This document shows, piece after piece, positions 23,660 through 37,672 of a stretch of DNA of 64,000 bases; position 1 is the stretch's first letter; every line of letters begins with the position of its first letter. This DNA is from Imbricaverruca yamaguchii (taxonomy: Eukaryota > Arthropoda > Thecostraca > Neoverrucidae), in assembly GCA_034440575.1 (NCBI GenBank), contig JAOTOL010001637.1:898501-962500 (forward strand). The letters run 5' to 3'. The translations under genes were made by a program, and so were the position numbers. The notes beneath the pieces are model-generated. The model was not told the origin of the DNA. It did not search any database and saw only the letters and a program-made list of their open reading frames with translations.

Positions 23660-25101
23660 AGGTGGCCTGAATGACGGAGGAGGACCTGGCTCTCAGGGTT
23701 CAGAGCAGGGATCTCCTGCGTCTATAGGCCACCCACCCTATTACACAAACAAGACAGACACACCCACAACACATGACATACTGACTTTCAACACCAGATA
23801 ACCGCCCACACACGTTAAAGCCGGCTACATTAGGTACAATATCACGCCACGAGCACCCCTCCCTCGACGTTGTCTGTTTTGTCAACGCTACGGACACCCG
23901 AGGGAAGTGGGTGGGGGGAGGGGAGTGCCACGACATACACCTGCGCGAACTGTGCCGCATCATACCACACATAAACTCATGCACGAGCGGCACACTACGC
24001 TGCGTCGGTTGCGGCGGAGACCACAACTCCCGGGACAAGGCCTGCCCTCAGTGGACAAGGGAGAAGGCAATTCTCCGTCTTGTCCACTTAGAGGGCTAGG
24101 ACATGCCGCGGGCAAGGTCGTGGGTCAACGGCTAGCGGCCGACGCAGCCCATATATCACCACAAAACGTCAATACAATCTACACAAACACAAACAACTCA
24201 TACTACACCACCTATTAAAGCTATGCAGACAGACACAGCAATTATATTCTGGCCACAATCCAAAGCACAAAGCACCGCACAAGCACCAAAGCAAAACAAC
24301 TCTGAACACTACTCACCCACCCCCTCAACAAAGGCACCACCCCCAATCCAACATCGCGGAACACGTAAACCATCACCAACACCAGGCCCATCAGAACCAT
24401 TACTAACACCCATAGCCGCACCGGAGGGGGGAGGGGGAGGGGGACAGCCCCCCCCCCATGAGACCAAAGTGCCCTTCTGGCCAAAAGTGCCCTTTGGCCA
24501 AAAGTGCCCTTTTGACCGAAAAGTGCCCTCTTGGCCGGAATGTCACAAATTCAGCCCAAAAATCACCTGCCTGGTGTGCCCCGCTTGTGCCAAAGGTGCC
24601 CTTTGGGCCCAAAACGACTCTTTTGGCAAAAAATTTGTTTTCACGCCCACCTCCCCCGGTCAACAAACCGGGCCCGGTCAATAAAGTGCCCTATTGGCCG
24701 GAATGTCCAAAATTTAGCCAAAAAATTACTTGCCCAATGTGCCCTGCCTGTGCAAAAACTGCCCTTTTGGCCAACAAATTTTTAACGCCTCCACCCCCCC
24801 CTCGGTCAACAAACCTTCCAGTGTGCACCGGACCGCAAAGTGCCCTTTTGGAGTCGGTCAGGTGGCCTTTTGGAGCCGGCCAAGTGCCCTTTTCGGTCCG
24901 GGCCCCCCATGGAAAAATCCTGGGTGCGCGCCTGCTAACACCACACACAGTACGCACAAAAACATAAGCTTCGAAACCCTCACAGATTCAGACAACACCT
25001 CTTTCATTACCACTGCATCTAGAATACGAGCAAACAACAAACCAAACACCACCTCTACCAACAACAAACCACACACCCGTGTCAAAACCTTCAGACAATG
25101 A
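23660..25101 (+). pseudogene. LINE-C ORF1 relic with CCHC-type knuckles
   Basis: Recognisable pieces: TEEDLALRVQSRDLL (about 23.67 kb), LKAGYIRYNITPRAPLPRRC (about 23.82 kb), CLFCQRYGH (about 23.88 kb), a shifted CANC-like knuckle (about 23.95 kb), and CVGCGGDHNSRDKACPQW with TREKAILRL (about 24.0-24.08 kb). This order (KAGYIR strand, CxxCxxxxH knuckles, GDHxxxxxxCPQW, basic tail) is that of Jockey/R1/I ORF1 proteins. A stop after LLRL (about 23.72 kb) and frame changes near 23.9 and 24.1 kb break it. Downstream is a Thr/Pro/Ser-rich tail continuing on both sides of the MITE. Confidence 0.8.
24411..24934. mobile_element. 524 bp non-autonomous hAT-type element (MITE) nested in LINE-C
   Basis: Identical 8-mers CTAACACC flank it (24403-24410 and 24935-24942). 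It starts CATAGCCGCACCGGAGG and ends with the complement of CAGGCGCGCACCCAGG, short imperfect inverted ends of the CA...TG type common in hAT elements. The interior is a diverged tandem dimer (about 24520-24678 and 24684-24830) with repeated AAAGTGCCCTTTTGGCC words. No coding capacity; unrelated at its ends to the TAGGG-ended hAT copies. Confidence 0.8.
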
Positions 25102-25110
25102 ACAGCATCG

Positions 25111-26769
25111 TAACAACTGTCTTCACTTGGCCTCTCCCTGCTCTATCCATGATGTGTAAAAAAAATGAGGAAAAACTGGTTAGAAAATAAAACGAAAGAC
25201 GAAGACATAACAAACAGACAAAACCAGTGACAAAAATAAATTATCAATACAAAAAGGCCCAAACCAGTGTATGATAAGCATATGTTGTTGAAATGTTCAG
25301 AACCCGGCGACGCCCCGACCACCACGATGCCCCACTCTACTCCGGCACCGACCGGACCGCGACTTCTCAACTAGACTTCTTTTCAATCGTAAACAGCCGA
25401 TGGCTGGTCAAATTTAGCGCAAACACACATACAAACACACACTGCTCAACAGGCAGTATGCACCTAAAACCGCTAAAGGAAATAATTAACATTTATTCAT
25501 CTGCGTCAAACTTAAATACCTGCACTGCTTAACTTCACTGAGTGAAAGGTGAACAGTTTGCACTCATTCAAAAAGTAAATATATATTCTATACATAATTC
25601 ACCCAGCGAACTAACATGCGGGGAAAAGACATTACAAATTGATGATCGGTTTTTAGCATTCGTGAAGTTTCGTTTGGTCGTTTTAGGTTGCTATTAAATA
25701 ATACATCCATGTTATCTTCCCAACTCACAAATTTACAAATAAAGCGATGTGCTCAAAGGCTAAATTACTACAGCGCTATGCTGTTATAATTCATCCAATA
25801 TAAAGCAAACAGTCGGTTTGCACTTTTACAGCAAACCGGCCTCGCCGATCCCGGATATTTTCAGACGGAGTCAGGAAGCTTACCTAATGCTCCAGATGCT
25901 TTAAGGGGTTATTCAGGTTATTCAGTGAAAATGTGGTATTCTTTCACACCGGCCATGAAAAGCAGTATGCTACAATTGTTGAAAACATTCCCAAGAACCC
26001 CCATGAGAAGCCAGTTATTTACATAAGAAAACTGCGTTAGCACATCATAAAAGTACTGTGTCCTAGTGTCGTCAGCCATGGTGTGCTTCAGCCGACGTTA
26101 GATGTACATTCTAAAATCCTGAATATGGAGGCGACCATTGTTGGCCATTCAAGCCAGGATGGCTTTATTTCTGTTTCTGACACAAGAAACCCCATTTTGT
26201 CGTTCCCGGCGAATTCTTGATATTTCATCCAAGAGCCGTAGGTATGCAGTCATTGTCAAACAGCATCATTAAATCTCCAATGAAGTTGAAAAAAAACACC
26301 ATATTTTGTGGACATCATAATAGTTTGGATGACAAAAATAGATGACCAGTGTATTTTCAACCAGAATACAGCAGAAAATGGCACTACTCCAACTACCGTG
26401 ACTGCAATTAGTTACTGAAATGCATGTTACCGTGGAACTGAAATTCGGTGGAATATCTCGATGTTTATGCATTCACCACAGGCCACGAGATGTTACTCCA
26501 TAGAATATATTTCCAAACAGTTGACCACCGGACGAAGCATATGGTGGCCATGCTTCCGGTTCCTCAGGAAACCAGAACTACCATTTCCTCCTTAGACATG
26601 GCAACTACGAGTACTATTGATTATGGGACTTAACAGATTACTCGGTGGCCATGAGATTCGGAATGTTCTAGAGGTAGTGGCGCGCGAGTGGAATCAGCTG
26701 CCTTCTTATGCTGCGTCATCGCGCAAACGGCCGCAGTGAAGTCTGAGGGCATTTTGGTTCGTGTCTGAT
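25111..26769. other. No recognised feature
   Basis: AT-rich sequence with short ORFs lacking recognisable domains; no arrays. Confidence 0.5.
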
Positions 26770-26916
26770 GTATCCGACTGCTGGGTCATATGGTGTCGCT
26801 AATCTTCCACGCCAGTTGGTCGCGGGTGGACTCAGTAATCCCGCCGGTTGTGGGATGTGAACCACCACCTCACGATCAAAAGTCCAACCGCCCCACCGAC
26901 CGAGCTACCGCGGCCT
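26770..26916 (-). repeat. tRNA(Lys)-headed SINE-like repeat, copy B
   Basis: On the minus strand 26916-26851 reads as a tRNA-like head: an A box in GGTAGCTCGGTCGG, an anticodon-loop CTTTTGA (TTT, Lys-like) and a degraded B box GGTTCACATCC. It continues into a body that matches the copy at 55.7 kb, including a TATGACC word. The internal Pol III boxes are the expected SINE promoter. It is not a tRNA gene, because the acceptor stem does not close and a body follows. Confidence 0.65.
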
Positions 26917-27120
26917 CCACCACCACGGTGGAGTCTGTCCTGCCTACACCAGCATTATCAACCACCACATAAGTGTTCCTGCCTCCAGCCCGACAGGCAG
27001 GGATCATCAGCTTTTATGCATCATCACGACCATGATTAAAAGGCAGTCATAATTTGCGGAATATCTGAGCAGTTTCTCGCAAACTTTGGCCGCTGACGCG
27101 GGGGCTAAGTCACATTAAAG

Positions 27121-27275
<155 letters not shown>

Positions 27276-27860
27276 GTGTGTTTGGGCGTGAGGTAGGGGT
27301 AGGATTGCAAGGGGGCCTCGTAGCCACCACTACGTTCCTTCCTCGAGTGTCCTGTAATTTCCCGTAGCCGCCGTGATTTACATCTGTATGACCAGTGCAC
27401 AGAATCACGATGCTCCTTATTCACATATCTGCAGCTGAGAACGCCCCGACCGATTACACAGATGCATACATTCACACATGCACGTGTCCACCGATGTCGG
27501 ATTTGAAGCCAGTTGCTGCGCATGTGGAGAGATATTTTGCGTCCGAAGTCAATAAATAAATAACACGATGCGATTTCATATTCACCAATTGGAAGTTACG
27601 ATTAACATGCTTTTTTAATTTTATTTTTATACATTTAATCAGAGTTCTTGCTTGGGTGGCTTTATGAACCAGGGCCCTATTAATAAGCAGAACGTGTTGC
27701 GTGAACCTTGGCCCCACCACCAGATCCATGCATTCCAGTTCAACGGCAGAATTTCATTGAAAGTTTAATGTACCGTCATCGCACCAACTAGCTTACATCG
27801 GTTTCCCCGGCCTCATCGTGCCAGCTGCCAACTGACACTCCCGGCCGGGGGCTGAATGCG
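27276..27860. other. No recognised feature
   Basis: Unremarkable sequence between the (GT)n tract and a SINE-like repeat. Confidence 0.5.
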
Positions 27861-27942
27861 AGCGCGCGAAGCGACTCGAACCGTGTTGCCAGGACAGGGA
27901 GACCAGCGCGGGCCAGCGCTCTAACTAAATAAGCTACCGGGT
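27861..27942 (-). repeat. tRNA-headed SINE-like repeat, copy D
   Basis: The minus strand reads CGGTAGCTTATTTAGTTAGAG (A box region), then a ~35 base spacer and the B box CGGTTCGAGTC. GC-rich sequence follows it to about 27.83 kb. The head differs from copies A and B, so it is a different SINE family or an old tRNA pseudogene. Confidence 0.55.
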
Positions 27943-28005
27943 TTCTATAATTTTCAGTTATATAGTGTGCATTTGTTCACACAAACACGGTTTGGTTTTA
28001 GACAT

Positions 28006-28061
28006 GATGGTGATGGTTTGTTGACTAAGGGCGCGCCGACTACTGGGTCATTTTGCATCCA
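28006..28061 (-). mobile_element. 56 bp LINE 3'-end insertion (hairpin type)
   Basis: The minus strand reads TGGATGCAAAATGACC, then TAGTCGGCGCGCCC, then a tail ending CCATCACCATC. Flanked by TTAGACAT at 27998-28005 and 28062-28069 (8 bp, the shortest duplication of the set). The first stem arm is mutated (GGATGC instead of GGGCGC), so this is an older copy. Confidence 0.8.
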
Positions 28062-28069
28062 TTAGACAT

Positions 28070-28970
28070 TGTCGTTGCCAACACTAATGATGCGAGGACT
28101 TTTATCTAACAATCGCCAAGTTTTCATCTCAATAGCTTTCATTTTTACGCACAAAGTTGTCGATGAGAGGGCTCACCACCACCAAAAAAGTTCCCGGCAA
28201 CGCCCCTAGTTCCAGACGCATAGCGTCACAAACCTTCCGACACGGCCCGCCGTTCCAAGCAGCTACAGTTCACCAGGATACAACTGTGATATATTCGTAC
28301 CGAACGAGAACCCGTTGTACTTGGTCAGGTAAGTAACTTGAACGGTTTTGCAACAATAACTTAGCCTCACCCATCCAAAGTGAGGCTTTGTTGCTTAAAA
28401 TATACATCTAACAAAATCCCATAAATACTTTGCAAATGATCACAGTTTGCGGCTGGACGGGTTAATCCTAGTTGAAACGACAGCTTACTCAGGTAAATTT
28501 GAATGCAATAGTGGCTACGGACGGCTAGAATTAAGTTCCATGAGCTCTGGCACCGTACACCGACGGCAGGTGGCTAATCAAACAATAACTGCCAAGCACA
28601 TGTCCCGGTGTGATGGAAACCGTACGCTCAATACGGTTTGCTATTTAACTAACATATGGACCTTTCGACTGTGATGTGGACACTGAGTGGATGTGAAGGC
28701 AGACATTACACTTTCATATCAAACCAGTGTTTTAGAATGAACAAAAAAATGATACGAAGGAGCTGTAGCAGACATTTACCTCGTAAATACTTTCTGCATA
28801 TCTACAAACGCATGGAAAGATTTACGCAAATATAATACGCGAACACGGATCGACTGAAATCGGCAATTTCAGCAATGCCTTGCGCAATTGTGCTCTGGAA
28901 GATCCTCCGACTGGCAGAGTTGTACGTGATACTACGGATAGCTAAGAAACCCTAAGAAACAGATACTATT
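28070..28970. other. No recognised feature
   Basis: Intergenic sequence; short ORFs only. Confidence 0.5.
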
Positions 28971-29029
28971 TCATGCTACAGAACGAAGCCGAAGCCGTTA
29001 CTAACTCCAGGCGTAATGCTTTGGGTGTG

Positions 29030-29600
29030 ACGTGGTCGGTGTTCCTGTGTCGGGCGACCCCGCGATCGTGCATGACTTGGGGCGAGATGTGGTCGGTGTT
29101 CCTGTGCCAGATGACCCTGTGGTCTTACATGAGTTGGGGCGAGATGTGGTCCGTGTTCCTGTGCCCGGCGACCCTGTAGTAGTGCATGACTTGGGGCCAG
29201 ATGTGGTCGGTGTTCCTGTGTCAGATGACCCTGTGGTCGTACATGAGTTGGGGCGAGATGTGGTCCGTGTTCCTGTGCCCGGCGACCCTGTAGTCGTGCA
29301 TGACTTGGGGCCAGATGTGGTCGGTGTTCCTGTGCCCGTCGACCCTGGGGTCGCACATGACTTGGGGCGAGATGTGGTCGGTGTTCCTGTGCCAGATGAC
29401 CCTGTGGTCGTACATGAGTTGGGGCGAGATGTGGTCGGTGTTCCTGTGCCAGATGACCCTGTGGTCGTACATGACTTGGGGCGAAATGTGGTCGGTGTTC
29501 CTGTGCCAGATGACTCTGTGATCGTACATGAGTTGGGGCGAGATGTGGTCGGTGTTCCTGTGCCCGGCGACCCCGGGGTCGTACCTGACGACCGGTTCAG
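29030..29600. repeat. 57 bp minisatellite (10 copies), 19-codon period
   Basis: Units begin TGGTCGGTGTTCCTGTG and end GGGGCGAGATG. Two sub-types alternate for the first part (CAGATGACC...ATGAGTTGG versus CCCGGCGACC...ATGACTTGG), giving a 114 bp higher-order period. As 57 = 19 codons, one + frame stays open for 194 residues as GVPVPDDPVVVHELGRDVV repeats, but other frames on both strands are open as well. Coding status cannot be decided from sequence. Confidence 0.93.
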
Positions 29601-29799
29601 CCATTACGCCGATTAGGACCGAGATTGGCTTCGACGGCCGAGTGCCGGGCCGCGGTGCCGACGGGGCGCATCTGCACCAGACCTTAAACAGACGTCCTGG
29701 ATGGGAATCCCCAACGCTCCCACGGAACAGCTCTCACGGGCATTACACCTAAAGAAGAGGCCTAACTTCAGATTGGAGACGAGCAGGGTTCCCGAGAGC

Positions 29800-30006
29800 G
29801 CGGCGAGTGGCTCACCCGCGGCACGGATAACCTTCCGGCGAAACCTGTGGAGGTTAGACTGGCAATGGGACGAACATCAGGTCACTAGGACGCCATACGA
29901 TCTTTGTCTGGAGGAGGTAGGTGCCACCCTGACACGACTGAGAGTGCCCACAAACGCAACACAAGAAGGTGCTGGAGAACTTCGTGTTAAATGCATTGCC
30001 TGTTAA
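29800..30006 (+). CDS. Weak candidate coding exon, Ig-like C-terminal strand pattern
   Basis: The frame ends GATLTRLRVPTNATQEGAGE followed by LRVKCIA. The spacing of hydrophobic residues before a Cys resembles the F-strand of an Ig domain, with a faint similarity to Beaten-path-type proteins. No convincing acceptor is visible. A donor-like GAGGAG|GTAGGT lies inside at about 29915, which would instead end an exon earlier. A chance reading is quite possible. Confidence 0.2.
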   Translation, partial: AASGSPAARITFRRNLWRLDWQWDEHQVTRTPYDLCLEEVGATLTRLRVPTNATQEGAGELRVKCIAC

Positions 30007-30013
30007 CAAACTA

Positions 30014-32995
<2,982 letters not shown>

Positions 32996-33143
32996 CTGCG
33001 ACTGTGCCCACGGTTGTTCACCGTACACTGGCGTGAACTTGAAGCCCAAGTAAAGGGACTGCGATGTCATACTTGGAATGCAGAGCCGGAAGGGATCGGT
33101 TGGTCACATACAGTTGACAACTTCGTCCATTCCATACGCCAGA

Positions 33144-33196
33144 GTTAGTTATTAGGGCTTAAGGGCGCATCGACTACATTGGTCATGTAGCGCCCA
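33144..33196 (-). mobile_element. ~53 bp LINE 3'-end insertion (hairpin type)
   Basis: Minus strand: TGGGCGCTACATGACC, loop, TAGTCGATGCGCCC, TTAAGCCCTAATAACTAAC. The duplication CCATTCCATACGCCAGA (up to 17 bp, 33127-33143 and 33194-33210) overlaps the element by a few ambiguous bases; at least TTCCATACGCCAGA is unambiguous. Hairpin arms GGGCGC/GCGCCC are perfect. Confidence 0.93.
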
Positions 33197-33210
33197 TTCC
33201 ATACGCCAGA

Positions 33211-33515
33211 CAATTTTGTTTCCTACTCATGAGGTAGTCACCCAAAGAAGGCAGTGGGCTACCGTCAGTTGCTCCCTAAAGCTACTTTTTTGTATTACCA
33301 AAGCAAAAATTGCTGGCAGAAAGAAGATCGCTACGACGAAACTTCTTCGCATATACCGTTGTATTATTAACTCTCATGAGGTCTTCTGATTACGTAAACA
33401 GCATGTTATTAATGCATGATTAAAATGTTTAATTGCTTTATTGAATACAATTGTTTCCACTGTGTTATTTTGCGACTTAATCTACTGCTAAGCCAAATAC
33501 GATGTCGTGGGGTCA
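33211..33515. other. No recognised feature
   Basis: Short spacer between the LINE-end insertion and a SINE-like repeat. Confidence 0.5.
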
Positions 33516-33602
33516 GTAAATCGGTCAGTTGCAGGATTCGGACCCACGATCATACAGTCAAGAGTCGAACGCCCTATCGACTCCGCTACCACCCTCCATC
33601 CC
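33516..33602 (-). repeat. tRNA-headed SINE-like repeat, copy C
   Basis: The minus strand gives GGTGGTAGCGGAGTCGATAG (A box region), a TCTTGA anticodon-loop-like segment and the B box GGGTCCGAATCC. The stem pairings are imperfect and sequence similarity to heads A, B or E is low. Likely an old SINE head or tRNA pseudogene. Confidence 0.5.
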
Positions 33603-36145
33603 ACAATGGTTCTCCTGAAAATGCATGGGCAATGTTTTCGAATTAACATGTCATGCCCAGTCGTTTGACGTGCAAACCGTCATGCCATTTTAACAGCGCC
33701 CCCCACCCCCACACACAATCCATGTCTGGGATGTCCTTTGGGTCAGTGTGTGAGCCTCGTCTTGATCAGCGAGTAACAGCTGGCCAATAGCGAGCTCAGG
33801 ACAGCTGCAGCCACCGGCCGCGGCAGTGTCGGCTGGGCCGCCCGTGACAGTCATGCCATACTGACCAAATTACTGGGCTCAGCAGGAGAGATACTAAACA
33901 CGTTCACACAAGCCCAGGGATGGAACTTTGCGTACATTTGGTGTTACCAATGCAACACCAATAACTTTTCAAATTTAGAATTAGGCATATGACACTGCAT
34001 GGTAAGGATTGACACAAGACTGGATTCGGCAACACCAAAAATGCGATGACAATATCGATAATTTTGAGAGCCTTCTACCTGTGCGTATGCAACGTCACTT
34101 GTCAAACAACATATCGCTGGCAGCTGCATATATCACGCTTCGGCATCGACACAGCAGCAAAAACAGGCGACGGGTAACAGCTATCACGCTGCCAAGCACC
34201 ACCTGGCAATCTCCGCCAGCACATGGGTAATGGAGTCGGCGCCGTGGAGCGAGCGTCACAGGAGCCGCATCTCTGAGAAGCGCTGCGACGTTATCAGCTG
34301 TTTCCAGTCACTGAGGTATCGGAACCGGCTGTATATACACGCCAGCGAAAGCAACCCATCTAACCTCCGAAAAAATATGCCGACGATGCCGGAGTGAGAT
34401 CTTTGAAGAAATTCTCGCCATTAAATGGGAACGGGATAATCCCGGATGAGCATCACCAGGCAAGGTGTGATAAAGGAAACCCAAGCTACCAACACAAACA
34501 CCCCCCCCCGACATCAACACATCCGTCTGTTGCTCTTTATTGTGATGAAATTGGACAGAGCGTACGGCACAAAACTAGTATATGCACAACCGCATAACGG
34601 TGAACGCAACTGTACTTTGCTCATTAATGTCAAAGACCTATCAACGAATTCTAAGATAGGCATGCTGGTTAAGATCGGATCTTCCATGCGAATCGATAAG
34701 TTCAAATTCAGAGATGTTCAAGTGAGCCTTCATCAAGCTAACGTGGCATCAAGCGTGAGAGGCCACGAGATAAGAAATACCTTAGCTAAAAACAGCACAA
34801 CAGAAGCAATATGAGGACACGCAGACAGTCATTGATTTCAGTGCATTGACCTTAGACATATCACGCGAAAATGAAAGCCAATCTGTTACATTTCATGGAA
34901 AAGGCGATCCCCAAAATTTGCCTTATGATTGCTTCAACTTTCAATTGCCACCCGCAGATAATGTCCTGATTTCTGCCGGCGGGGCTTTTCCTTCCCTTCT
35001 ATCTCAATTTCCTTTCCCATTTTGTTACAGACCATGCATAGAAACGCAGTTCACCGGCGCATAGCGCCATCCCCATCTATTCAGTGGTATAAATACGTTT
35101 CGCACCGTTGTACCGTTGAGCCTCCAGGCTGAGTCAGTGGTCCAAGTCGAGGTGTCCGTCCGACATTAGCCTGCACGAACCAGGTACCAGTCCCTGCACC
35201 AATCGCCGCAGCCGCACCGTTCTCACCACAGCTGCACCAGCCGCACTGCTGGCCGCCATCATCGGACACAAGAGATCTAGTCAGGTTAGTTATTACGTCG
35301 AAGGTGCCACACTTTATAGTCCGGGATACAGGTACGCATATCGGGTCATGCCTCTGTAACCTGACTTAATATCGGCCTGAAGCTTTGCAGTGGTGATAGT
35401 GGATTTATGTGTTAGGGTAAGTGTTGAATTGTATATAAAACAATGGGCGATACCACACTTCGTCCGGTTCTGCGCTGATTGCTCGGATGGGAATTCGGAG
35501 AATAGAAACAGAATGTAGTTTTGACCTTCACCCAAGCTCGTAAACTGACCTGGGATCATCGAAACAATTTGTGCGTCTTTTTTGGGAATAATCCTGCACA
35601 CCAATATGCAAAACCTAAACGGAATTTTGACAACTATTTGAAAAGTACACTATAAATGAACACTTATAATTCGGTGACGTAAATTTGGCATCGGACACCT
35701 CGGTGACCTTAAGTCCCCAAACAAAAATGCGAATATAAAAACAATCGCTATTGAGTTGCCAGAAGGTACATCAAATTTGAGTGCGGTACCCTTACAAGTT
35801 ATGCGGCTATCACGGAAAAGCACGTGGGGAAGGGGCGAAATCTTCCCACCTCTCTCCGGAAGTTTTATTGTTAAATTTTGGCGTATTTTAGCGACTTGGT
35901 GAGTATCTCGAGAATTTGACGGACGTTTTTCCTACATAGCTTGCAGTCCACCTTTACTCACTCACTAGGTATACCTAAACAGTTCCTCCGAGGGAGAAGC
36001 CAATACGGAATTACTATGAACTCATCTTCGCCCTAAGCAGGGGTACATGGTGGAAATTATCGAACCTGTACAGCTCGCTAAGCGTTTCGTACTACAGCCA
36101 TTCGCCGGCCGGCCCAGTTAGCTTCGTCGCCAATATATCGGAACT
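33603..36145. other. No recognised gene
   Basis: 2.5 kb of mixed sequence. The longest frame (34446-34814, +) gives 122 residues without a recognisable domain. 35.1-35.25 kb has CAGCCGCACC-like words but no regular array. Confidence 0.45.
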
Positions 36146-36159
36146 GCAGAACTTGGCTT

Positions 36160-36239
36160 AGCTAGTTATTTGGGTGTTAGGGCGCTTCGACCAGTTTTGA
36201 CCATTCGCGCCCATAACATTGTATTATGCTTCACTGCTG
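36160..36239 (-). mobile_element. 80 bp LINE 3'-end insertion (hairpin type)
   Basis: Flanked by GCAGAACTTGGCTT (36146-36159) and GCAGAACTGGGCTT (36240-36253), 13 of 14 identical. The minus strand carries about 25 bases of 3' UTR similar to the LINE at 51.9 kb, then ATGGGCGC, loop, GAAGCGCCC and a CCCAAATAACTAGC tail. It is longer at its 5' side than the 53-61 bp copies, so truncation points vary. Confidence 0.85.
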
Positions 36240-36253
36240 GCAGAACTGGGCTT

Positions 36254-37489
36254 CAACCAAAGGAGGAGATACATCATCCCTGCGCACTCGCAGTTTTAAA
36301 CGTTGGCGAATGCACCGCACATGAGGCTACTTTAGGTCTTCATACTTATTTGGATGCGATAGCCCATAGAAACAGTAAAGGCAATGTCCTTCATCAATGA
36401 TATATACCGAGCAAGATTCGACTTCATGTATTATCAGCACTTGCCATTGCGTCTTATGCACAACTAATATCGCTGCTGGTCTTACGTACTGGGATCCACA
36501 TATGTGGTTAGTATCTCACATGGTATGAAAAACTCACTGCCGACAAGTCCATATCGACGGCGTACGCCGGATATACGAAGATTTTTGTGGTCCAGCCATG
36601 CAGCCACAAGATCAGTGCTCACCAGAAACACGATGTCAGTTGGATACCGGGGTGGAAACTGCCAGTCATCAAGATATAAGCTAGCACTGTGAATCCGTCT
36701 GCGCAAATGCTAAGGTGCCGACGGAGGTGGTGAGTGTCCACGTGATTCCGTCATGTTGCTGGAACCAAATTGACCGAAATGCATGTTCATCGTCACCTCA
36801 TGCTTACGCTGGCACAGTTAGTAATAACAGCATACAATTAAATTGCCATGAATGGGAACTTTCTAGACGTGGATAAATAGATCCACCAGGAACTACGGAA
36901 GTTGCTGCCTAAGTGGAAAACTTTGTCATTAGTTTCCTCATACACTTCCTTTTTGTAATCAGAATTGGATTTGTGCTTGGTAATTCTGGATGTGGAGAGG
37001 AAATTTTGGGGAAACCGAATACGGAGACGATATTTTACTTCAAACCAGCAATATCAGAAACGCAGCTTCCACTTTCCAGTGAATCTTCAGTTTTTTTTAT
37101 GTGAAAGAGCGGCTCGTTGCCAAACAGCACCATTCAACCTCGAAATGAGAAAAATAAGAGGATAAGTTTCCGGAGACGATAATGTTTTGGACACCAAAAA
37201 TACAGAACCAGCCTATTTTTACGACCCCGGTTCAAACACTTCCGTTCCGAAGTGTTTTCCAGCAACTGAACGGAAACGCACAAACGCCCACAACTGCCGA
37301 CACCTCACTGACCCAAGGCCTGCACAGATGAATTCACAGTGCCACGTAATAGCTTCATGAATGATCACTTTCGACAGCGGCGTCCATTTGCAATCGTGCA
37401 TGGTGGGCACTGGTGGTTTTGGTGCATTGTTGGACCATGGGTGCCCATATATGCCCGACGTACATAGACTAGCATATTATATACTATAC
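36254..37489. other. No recognised feature
   Basis: AT-rich spacer with short ORFs only. Confidence 0.5.
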
Positions 37490-37672
37490 GAGGTCTGTCC
37501 GGAAGATATTCAGCCATCGTCAGTATATTGAGCACCGACCGCGTGGCCTTGATGAAACGTGGCAGGTACTCAACAACTTGGAGGAAATCGCACTGTGCAT
37601 TCGTGACCAGTCACACTCCCGTGGGACTATTCAGTTGGCTGCCAAACGCCGTGGAGTGATTCTGGGCATTGT

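Larger units (their letters stand above)
23400..25110 (+). mobile_element. LINE-C: relic of a LINE ORF1 region (Jockey/R1/I-like)
   Basis: Only ORF1-type sequence is recognisable. No endonuclease or RT follows, so the copy is truncated or rearranged after about 25.1 kb. The element is interrupted by a 524 bp hAT-type MITE (24411-24934) with an 8 bp duplication, so the MITE is younger than LINE-C. This is the only ORF1 on the + strand here and differs clearly in sequence from LINE-A ORF1. Confidence 0.75.
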
